In this document: positions 1 through 4,831 of the stretch, one piece after another | Layout: every line of letters starts with the position of its first letter | Position numbering within the stretch: position 1 is the stretch's first letter | From: Deltaproteobacteria bacterium | GTDB lineage: Bacteria; Myxococcota_A; UBA9160 | Assembly (NCBI GenBank): GCA_003520425.1 | Contig: DOUU01000048.1 | Span: forward strand, 3,542-10,064 | DNA: 6,523 bases | Reading direction: 5' to 3' | The notes under the pieces: generated by a model | What the model was told of the DNA's origin: nothing | The model's input: only the letters and a program-made list of their open reading frames with translations | Database searches by the model: none | Program-made: the position numbers and the translations under genes

Positions 1-111
1 GTCACGCTGTGCATCGGCATCGTGACGAGCGTATTCGCCGCGATCGTCATCACCCGGCTGCTCTATGCTCTCTGGCCCGGCGAGCGGCGCGTCGCCGAGC
101 TTTCGATTTAG
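1..111 (+). CDS. secD: Protein translocase subunit SecD, C-terminal end (partial)
   Basis: The first 36 codons are open in frame 1 and end at a TAG stop at 109-111; the start lies outside the window. The visible peptide begins VTLCIGIVTSVFAAIVITRL and ends in a short cytoplasmic tail, GERRVAELSI. This resembles the last transmembrane helix of SecD, where an IGI(L/V)TS element is followed by a (T/A)AI-V-TR element. SecD and SecF form an inner-membrane complex with SecYEG that uses the proton-motive force to help pull exported proteins into the periplasm. The identity rests mainly on secF following only 9 bases later, which is the usual gene order. A fused SecDF is excluded because a stop codon separates the two reading frames. 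Confidence 0.88.
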   Translation, partial: VTLCIGIVTSVFAAIVITRLLYALWPGERRVAELSI

Positions 112-115
112 GAGG
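110..115 (+). promoter_or_regulatory. Shine-Dalgarno sequence of secF
   Basis: A perfect AGGAGG lies 5 bases upstream of the GTG at 121 and overlaps the secD stop codon. It fixes the secF start at this GTG and suggests that secF translation is initiated efficiently by ribosomes finishing secD. Confidence 0.85.
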
Positions 116-120
116 ACTGC

Positions 121-1101
121 GTGAAGTTCTTCGAGCTCGTGCCGCCCGGTACGAACATCGACTTCATCGGGAAGTGGAAGATCTGCGTCTTCATCTCCAG
201 CGCGATCATCCTGATCTCTCTCGTCGCCGCGCTGCCCCAGGTGCGCGGCGTCAAGCTCGGCCTCGACTTCGCGGGCGGCGTGGAGATGCTGGTGCGTTTC
301 CAATCCGGCGTGAAGGCCGATGAGGGGATGATCCGCTCGGCTGTGACCGGCGCAGGCGCCAAGGACCCGGCCGTGGTGCACTTTAGTGAAGGCGAAGGCC
401 AGGACTACCTCGTGCGCTTCCAGAGCGAGACCACCGGCGAGAAGGGCGAGCTCGTGGATGCGATCCGGGACGCGCTGAGCCAGAAGGTCGGGCCTGTGGC
501 GATCCAGCGTGTGGACTTCGTCGGCCCGCGGGTGGGCAAGGAGCTGCGCCGCGATGGCCTGCTCGCGGTGGGCGTCGCCTGCATCTTCATCCTGATCTAC
601 ATCGCCTTCCGCTTCTCCACGCGTTTTGCCCCCGGGGCCGTGATCGCCCTGTTCCATGACATCGTGATCACAGCGGGTGTGTTCGTGCTGCTCGGGCGCG
701 AGTTCGATCTCACCGTTCTCGCCGCCCTGCTCGCGATCCTCGGCTACAGCCTCAACGACACGATCATCGTCTACGACCGGATCCGCGAGAACATGGCCGT
801 TCACACCAAGCACGACCTCGCCGCGCTGCTCAATCTCTCCGTGAACCAGACGCTCTCGCGCACCCTCCTCACCTCGGGGGCGACGATGCTCGCGGTGCTC
901 GCGCTGCTGTTCCTCGGGGGCGAGGTCATCCGGCCCTTCGCCATGGCCATGGTGATCGGAATCTTCGTGGGGACGTACTCTTCGATCTACATCGCCGCGC
1001 CCACGCTCCTCGTGCTCGAGGAGCGCTATGGGAGCGAGAAAAAGAAGACCGCCGCCGCGAAAAGCGGAGCCAAAGGGGGGCCCAAGACCGCACGGGCCTA
1101 G
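121..1101 (+). CDS. secF: Protein translocase subunit SecF
   Basis: This 326-residue protein is the usual length for a stand-alone SecF, the partner of SecD in the proton-driven accessory complex of the Sec translocon in the inner membrane. A first membrane helix at about residues 19-39 is followed by the family signature GLDFAGG (47-53). A small periplasmic domain runs to about 130, where the second signature VDFVGPRVGKEL (131-142) precedes the remaining helices. Five more helices follow at about 146-164, 171-191, 196-213, 248-266 and 270-298. The strongly conserved GYSLNDTIIVYDRIREN segment lies at 208-224. The C-terminus is a lysine- and alanine-rich cytoplasmic tail (about 305-326). The GTG start is supported by a perfect AGGAGG 5 bases upstream, and the gene follows secD after 9 bases, so both are almost certainly co-transcribed. 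A hairpin starting 26 bases after the stop probably ends the unit. Confidence 0.97.
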   Translation: MKFFELVPPGTNIDFIGKWKICVFISSAIILISLVAALPQVRGVKLGLDFAGGVEMLVRFQSGVKADEGMIRSAVTGAGAKDPAVVHFSEGEGQDYLVRFQSETTGEKGELVDAIRDALSQKVGPVAIQRVDFVGPRVGKELRRDGLLAVGVACIFILIYIAFRFSTRFAPGAVIALFHDIVITAGVFVLLGREFDLTVLAALLAILGYSLNDTIIVYDRIRENMAVHTKHDLAALLNLSVNQTLSRTLLTSGATMLAVLALLFLGGEVIRPFAMAMVIGIFVGTYSSIYIAAPTLLVLEERYGSEKKKTAAAKSGAKGGPKTARA

Positions 1102-1126
1102 GCGATCGAAGAGGCAGGCACAAGGA

Positions 1127-1157
1127 CGGGCCGAAAGGTGCTCGACCTTTCGGCCCG
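1127..1157. terminator. Perfect hairpin between convergent genes, probable terminator
   Basis: A perfect 13-bp inverted repeat, CGGGCCGAAAGGT and its complement, surrounds a 5-base loop (GCTCG). It lies between the ends of secF (stop at 1101) and the minus-strand bactofilin gene (stop at 1183), where a shared bidirectional terminator is expected. On the plus strand it is followed by a moderately T-rich stretch (GTTGCTTCTTGC). On the minus strand the following bases are only weakly T-rich, so termination may be better for secF than for the bactofilin unit. The lack of a clean T run makes the terminator role an inference from position and stem quality. Confidence 0.65.
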
Positions 1158-1182
1158 CGTTGCTTCTTGCGCTTCGCCCTCG

Positions 1183-1785
1183 CTAGACCAAGCGACGCGC
1201 TTCGCCGCCCGCCGCCGCTGCGGCCTGGGGCAGCGGAACCGGGCGCGCGACCGGTTCCTTCGCGTGCTCCTTGGCGTGCTCCTTCGCAGGTTCCTTCGCT
1301 GCGGACATCTGGATCGAGCCGTTTAGGACGGCTCCCTCTTGGACCGAAAGACGCGGGGCGCGGACATCGCCGTCGACGATGCCGCTCGCTTGGACCTCGA
1401 GCCTCTCGCCGGCGCTCACGTTGCCTGCCACGCGGCCGATGACCACCACCGACTTCGCGTGGACTTCGGCCTGCACGTTTCCGCCCTGACCGATGGTGAG
1501 GCGGTGGTTGGGAAGATGGACCTTCCCTTCGACCTTGCCCTCGATGACGAGGTCCTCTTCTCCGGTCAGGTCTCCCTTGATCACGATCGACTTGCCGATA
1601 TTCGCCATGACCTCCCCCCCGGCGGCACGCGCCGGTCCCGGCTTTGTTCCACGCTCCTCCGATGGACTCCATGCGGGCGCCGCCGCAGGCGGCGCCGGGG
1701 GCAAGACCCCGCCCACGCCGGCCGTCGTCGACTCGCTGGGACCATCGGAGAGGTCCTCTTTCTTTCGTCCCCCGAACAAACTCAC
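1183..1785 (-). CDS. Bactofilin family cytoskeletal protein
   Basis: This 200-residue protein has the three-part layout of bactofilins, which self-assemble without nucleotide into filaments at the cytoplasmic side of the inner membrane and act as scaffolds for cell-shape or envelope machinery. The N-terminus (MSLFGGRKKED) is followed by a flexible Pro/Ala/Gly linker to about residue 59. The beta-helix core spans about 60-160. It has the repeating short strands and glycine turns of the family, such as GKSIVIKGDLTGEEDLVIEG, TIGQGGNVQAEV, VVVIGRVAGNVSAG and GSIQM. The tail holds four tandem AKEP/AKEH units and an alanine-rich end. I chose the GTG at 1785 because GGAGG lies 5 bases upstream; an in-frame GTG at 1797 would add only four residues and would consume that ribosome-binding site. 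The gene lies about 30 bases downstream of the TolC-like gene and is probably in its operon. The exact cellular role cannot be read from the sequence. Confidence 0.9.
   Translation of the reverse strand: MSLFGGRKKEDLSDGPSESTTAGVGGVLPPAPPAAAPAWSPSEERGTKPGPARAAGGEVMANIGKSIVIKGDLTGEEDLVIEGKVEGKVHLPNHRLTIGQGGNVQAEVHAKSVVVIGRVAGNVSAGERLEVQASGIVDGDVRAPRLSVQEGAVLNGSIQMSAAKEPAKEHAKEHAKEPVARPVPLPQAAAAAGGEARRLV
1252..1299 (-). repeat. Tandem 12-bp repeats encoding AKEP/AKEH units
   Basis: Four consecutive 12-base units encode AKEP-AKEH-AKEH-AKEP, residues 163-178 of the bactofilin, directly after the beta-helix core. The units differ slightly at third codon positions (GCG/GCC, GAA/GAG). They therefore look like an established protein repeat rather than a very recent slippage event. 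The segment is highly charged and probably helical or disordered. Confidence 0.85.
1676..1696. repeat. Perfect 9-bp inverted repeat in the bactofilin linker
   Basis: GGCGCCGCC and its exact complement flank a 3-base loop (GCA). The repeat lies inside the Pro/Ala linker codons of the bactofilin gene. Alanine and proline codons in GC-rich DNA generate such palindromes easily, so it may have no function. In the mRNA it would form a stable hairpin about 70 bases upstream of a possible internal start codon at 1608. Confidence 0.6.
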
Positions 1786-1790
1786 GCTGC

Positions 1791-1795
1791 CCTCC
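1791..1795 (-). promoter_or_regulatory. Shine-Dalgarno sequence deciding the bactofilin start
   Basis: On the minus strand GGAGG is followed by GCAGC and then GTG at 1785, an ideal 5-base spacing. The longer frame from the GTG at 1797 would place this site inside the coding region and has no comparable site ahead of it. The shorter protein also begins with the MSLFG-type N-terminus common in bactofilins. Confidence 0.75.
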
Positions 1796-1815
1796 ACAGC
1801 TGTTGAGTGGCGCCC

Positions 1816-3531
1816 CTAGCGTAGCGTACTCACATCCTGGATCACGATGCTGTGGCTCTGCAGGATCGTGCCCTGGGCACGGTCGAGAGCAGTAGCCGAG
1901 TTCTGGTAGACGCGCAGCGCCTCGATCTTGTCGCGCTCCGCGGAGACGAGCTGTTCCTCTCGCAGGAGCACGTTGAAGGGCGTCGACTCGCCGTGCTCGA
2001 GCCGGATCCGCTCGGCGCGCAGCTGCTCCTCGGCGGCAATCCGTGCACGCTCCGACGCCTCGATGCCTTCGTAGGCGGAGTCGAGGTTCCGCACCGCGTT
2101 GCGCACGTCCAGAATGATGTCCTGCTCGGTGCGCTTGGTCTGTGCGTTGGCGCGCCGAAACTCGAGCTGGGTCCGCTCGAGGTTGTGGTAGGCCGTGTTG
2201 TTCCCGATCGGGACGGAGAAGACCCCTTTGAGCGACCAGTTGAGCCCGGTGCGTCCACTAAAGAAATCCTGGTTGGCATCCATGATGTTTGCGCTATTGG
2301 GCACAGAACCGGGCGGGAGTTGCGGAATGAACTTCGCGCATGGACTTCCGGTTTGCCCAGGCGTAAACGTCCCGGTGAAGTTGGGAATGACGCAGTCTTT
2401 GCTCGGTTGGCCTGTGAGACCCTGGTAGCCGTACTGGCCCACGACGTCGAGCTGCGGCCAGCGCTGGCTCTTCGCGTACTGAACAAGATACTGCTGGCGC
2501 TCGACCTCGTCGTGCGCGATGGCGAGCTCGGGGCGCTCGCTAAAGGCCTTCTCCACCGCCATGTCGAGGTTGACCTCGTATTTCGACTCCGCGAGCGGCG
2601 GGTCCGTCGGCTCGACCAGAAACTCGAGTTTCGGTCGCAGGCCTGCCCCGTATACGAGGTCGATCAGCTGATCCTGCCTGAAGAGGTAGTTGTTCTTTGC
2701 GGTGATTACGTTGACTTCGCGGGAAGCCACGCCCGCCTCCGCCTCGGTCACATCGACCTTCGAGACCACGCCCACGTCATATTGGGTCTTGGTCTGGTCG
2801 AGGAGCGCCCTTGCGCTCTCGAGGCTCTTGTTCGCGACACGGAGCTGCTCTTCGCTCGCCACGAGGAACCAGTAGTCGTTTTCGATGGCTTGGACCGTAT
2901 CCATGAGCTGGCGCCGAAACTCGTCCCACGCGGCGCGGCTCCCGACCTGGGAGGTCTTGACCATCGTCCAGGGCTGGTTCCAGATCAGATTGCGCAGCAA
3001 GGGCTGGGAGACCGTGAAGACGAGGGAGGTCCGTATTTCAGGCGACAAGAGGGAAAGCGGATCCGTGGTTTGCACCCGACGGCCGCCATAGGTGATCCCG
3101 TAGCTCGTACTCGAGAAGGGGAGGATTCCGCGTAGCCCCGCCTCTCCCGTCAAATCGCGCTCGAGGATGCTTGAATTCGGGAAAGTCAGGAGGCTTGCCA
3201 CGGGATTGTCCGTGCTCGAGTACTGGTAGTCGGAGTAGAGCTCGGGATCGTAGGCGCCCCATGCCGATTCGAGAACTTCGTTTGCGATGTAGGGGCCGTA
3301 GCGCTGGACTTCGAGCGCGAGCCCGTTCTTGAGTCCAAGTTCGATGGCCTCGCGCAGGGCGAGCGGAATCCGCGGTGTCTCGGGCTCGACCTGCTTTACG
3401 ATGTCGACTTCGGTCCCCGGAGCCGTCGGGTTCATTATGATGGGGAGCCCGGGATTCGCTTGGCCCGAAGATCGGGTGGCCGTAGAGAGCAGCGCCGCAA
3501 GCACGAAGAACACCGAAGCGACCAAGCGCAT
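1816..3531 (-). CDS. TolC-family outer-membrane efflux/secretion protein
   Basis: This 571-residue protein has the two-fold layout of TolC-type proteins (outer membrane efflux protein family), which trimerise into a channel-tunnel through the outer membrane and periplasm. A signal peptide covers residues 1-25 (basic MR, a hydrophobic core to about 15, likely cleavage after SSGQA). The two repeats open with matching motifs: LREAIELGLKNGLALE near 59-74 and MAVEKAFSERPELAIA near 324-339. Each leads through long amphipathic helices to beta-strand segments (about 131-178 and 357-445) and a second helix pair. The PIGNNTAYHNLERTQLEFRRA segment (441-461) is typical of the second half. The ATG at 3531 was chosen because the frame upstream overlaps the divergent ispD gene and lacks a signal sequence; a weak GGGGGGA lies ahead of the ATG. 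A bactofilin gene follows after about 30 bases. No inner-membrane pump or adaptor gene is present here, so the substrate is unknown. Confidence 0.93.
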   Translation of the reverse strand: MRLVASVFFVLAALLSTATRSSGQANPGLPIIMNPTAPGTEVDIVKQVEPETPRIPLALREAIELGLKNGLALEVQRYGPYIANEVLESAWGAYDPELYSDYQYSSTDNPVASLLTFPNSSILERDLTGEAGLRGILPFSSTSYGITYGGRRVQTTDPLSLLSPEIRTSLVFTVSQPLLRNLIWNQPWTMVKTSQVGSRAAWDEFRRQLMDTVQAIENDYWFLVASEEQLRVANKSLESARALLDQTKTQYDVGVVSKVDVTEAEAGVASREVNVITAKNNYLFRQDQLIDLVYGAGLRPKLEFLVEPTDPPLAESKYEVNLDMAVEKAFSERPELAIAHDEVERQQYLVQYAKSQRWPQLDVVGQYGYQGLTGQPSKDCVIPNFTGTFTPGQTGSPCAKFIPQLPPGSVPNSANIMDANQDFFSGRTGLNWSLKGVFSVPIGNNTAYHNLERTQLEFRRANAQTKRTEQDIILDVRNAVRNLDSAYEGIEASERARIAAEEQLRAERIRLEHGESTPFNVLLREEQLVSAERDKIEALRVYQNSATALDRAQGTILQSHSIVIQDVSTLR

Positions 3532-3629
3532 GGTGGGTCCCCCCGCGCGCACGGTAGCAGCGTGAGAGTCGCTCGCCCGGGTCTCGCCCAACGCGCCTTG
3601 GCCCTGGCGCTTGGCTATCGTGGAGAGCC
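3532..3629. promoter_or_regulatory. Divergent intergenic region between the tolC-like gene and ispD
   Basis: These 98 bases separate two divergently read units and must hold the start signals for the tolC-like/bactofilin unit unless its promoter lies inside ispD. I could not find a convincing pair of -35 and -10 boxes on either strand. A direct repeat of CTCGCCC occurs at 3572-3578 and 3583-3589, 11 bases apart, about one helical turn. CTTGGC also recurs at 3597-3602 and 3610-3615. Short GC-rich repeats of this size can arise by chance, so a regulatory role is only an inference from position. Confidence 0.45.
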
Positions 3630-4331
3630 ATGGCGACTGCGGCCCTCGTGCTCGCGGCCGGGCGGGGGGATCGCCTGCGCTCGGGGACCCCGAAGGCGTT
3701 TGTGCGCCTCGCGGGGCGGTCTCTCCTCGCACATGCCCTCGAGGCGCTGGCCAGCTCGGCGGAGATCGACCTCGTGGTGCCCGTCATCGCCGCAAGCGAG
3801 TTGGACCGGTTTGCTGCGCTCGCCGCGGAGCGGGACCAGATCCCGAAGCTTGCCCCCCCGGTGGCGGGGGGCCGTGAGCGACAGGATTCTGTGCGGGCGG
3901 GACTCGCCTCGCTCGGCCCCGAGATCAGGCTCGTGGCCGTTCACGACGCCGCCCGGCCCCTTGTGCGAGGAGAGGATGTCTCGCGCGTCGTCGGGCTAGC
4001 CCGCCTCCACGGTGCGGCGCTCCTCGCGGTGCCCGCCACCGACACGATCAAGCGGGTGCGGGCGGGGCTCGTGGTCGAGACACCCCCCCGCACGGAGTGC
4101 TGGGTGGCCCAGACCCCCCAGGCCTTTCGCATCGAGATCCTGCGCGAGGCCCTCGCCAAGGCGGAGCAGGAGGGTGTGGTGGGGACCGATGACACGCAGC
4201 TTGTCGAGCGCCTCGGCGTTGCGGTGCGCGTGGTGGAGGGCGACCCCTCGAATCTCAAGATCACGCGCCCCGAGGATCTCCTCCTCGCCGAAGCGCTCCT
4301 CGCGGCCCGAAGCCGCAGAGGCGGTGCATGA
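3630..4331 (+). CDS. ispD: 2-C-methyl-D-erythritol 4-phosphate cytidylyltransferase IspD
   Basis: IspD joins CTP and methylerythritol 4-phosphate to give CDP-methylerythritol and pyrophosphate, the third step of the cytosolic MEP route to isoprenoid precursors. The 233-residue protein matches the family length. The nucleotide-binding signature LAAGRGDRLRSGTPKAF lies at 8-24, with the conserved Arg15 and Lys22. It is followed by GGRERQDSV (80-88), VHDAARPLV (104-112, with the metal- and ribose-binding Asp106), VPATDTIK (134-141), AQTPQAF (160-166), TDDTQLVERLG (186-196) and GDPSNLKIT (204-212). The ATG is preceded by GGAG at 3622-3625. The stop overlaps the ispF start by four bases (ATGA), so the two are translationally coupled, as is common for this pair. 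All key motifs are intact, so it should be active. Confidence 0.97.
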   Translation: MATAALVLAAGRGDRLRSGTPKAFVRLAGRSLLAHALEALASSAEIDLVVPVIAASELDRFAALAAERDQIPKLAPPVAGGRERQDSVRAGLASLGPEIRLVAVHDAARPLVRGEDVSRVVGLARLHGAALLAVPATDTIKRVRAGLVVETPPRTECWVAQTPQAFRIEILREALAKAEQEGVVGTDDTQLVERLGVAVRVVEGDPSNLKITRPEDLLLAEALLAARSRRGGA

Positions 4332-4831
4332 GCCGCGGTCCGCGGATCGGCCAGGGCTGGGACGCGCACCGGCTCGTCCCCGGGCGACCGCTGGTTCTCG
4401 GAGGGGTGCGGGTGCCTTGCGAGCGCGGCCTCGAGGGCCACTCCGACGGGGACGTGCTGCTCCACGCCGTGGCCAGCGCGCTGCTCGGCGCCCTCGGTGC
4501 GGGAGATCTGGGCCGGCACTTTCCCTCCTCCGACGCGAGGCTGCGCGGAGTCGCAAGCGGAGAGCTTCTCGCCCAGGTCGTGTCGATGGTGCGAGAGCGC
4601 GGTCTTGAGCTTGTGAATCTCGACGCCACGGTCGTGGCCCAGGCGCCGCGGCTCGCTCCCTTCGCCGAGGCCATGGAAGAGGGAATCGCGAAGCTCCTCG
4701 GCACCTCCCGCGAGCGGGTGAATGTGAAGATCACGAGCAGCGACGGCCTGGGCTCGATCGGGCGCGGCGAGGGCATGGCGGCGAGCGCCGTGGTCCTGCT
4801 CGCGCCCGCGGAGCGGCCGGCGACGCGATGA
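4328..4831 (+). CDS. ispF: 2-C-methyl-D-erythritol 2,4-cyclodiphosphate synthase IspF
   Basis: IspF cyclises CDP-methylerythritol 2-phosphate to methylerythritol 2,4-cyclodiphosphate with release of CMP, the fifth step of the MEP pathway. The family works as a homotrimer with a zinc site. The 167-residue protein has the usual length. The start motif RIGQGWDAHRL gives zinc ligands Asp12 and His14. HSDGDVLLHA (38-47) gives the third ligand, His46. FPSSD (65-69) lies in the substrate region, and the signature block ITSSDGLGSIGRGEGMAA runs from 135 to 152. In that block Asp139 stands where many homologues, including the E. coli enzyme, have a metal-binding glutamate, a conservative change. The start overlaps the end of ispD (ATGA) and GAGG lies 6 bases upstream. 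The 3' end overlaps cysS in the same way. IspE, which acts between IspD and IspF, is not in the window. Confidence 0.97.
   Translation: MSRGPRIGQGWDAHRLVPGRPLVLGGVRVPCERGLEGHSDGDVLLHAVASALLGALGAGDLGRHFPSSDARLRGVASGELLAQVVSMVRERGLELVNLDATVVAQAPRLAPFAEAMEEGIAKLLGTSRERVNVKITSSDGLGSIGRGEGMAASAVVLLAPAERPATR

Noticed and set aside
926..1672. A 248-codon minus-strand frame overlapping secF, the hairpin and the bactofilin gene
   Set aside because: It is out of frame with the bactofilin, crosses the convergent gap and encodes a low-complexity Arg/Gly-rich product.
1786..1797. The bactofilin start at GTG 1797
   Set aside because: The GTG at 1785 has GGAGG at ideal spacing, and that site would lie inside the gene if 1797 were used.
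1852..3135. A 427-codon open frame on the plus strand opposite the TolC-like gene
   Set aside because: It mirrors the codon positions of a well-supported gene on the other strand and shows no recognisable domain. Long antisense frames are common in GC-rich DNA.
3532..3629. A sigma-70 promoter reading TTGGCC then TATCGT ahead of ispD
   Set aside because: The two hexamers are only 11 bases apart, too close for a normal promoter, and both match poorly.
3532..3732. An N-terminal extension of the TolC-like protein starting at 3732
   Set aside because: It would overlap ispD, has no signal peptide features and would bury the clear signal sequence that starts at 3531.
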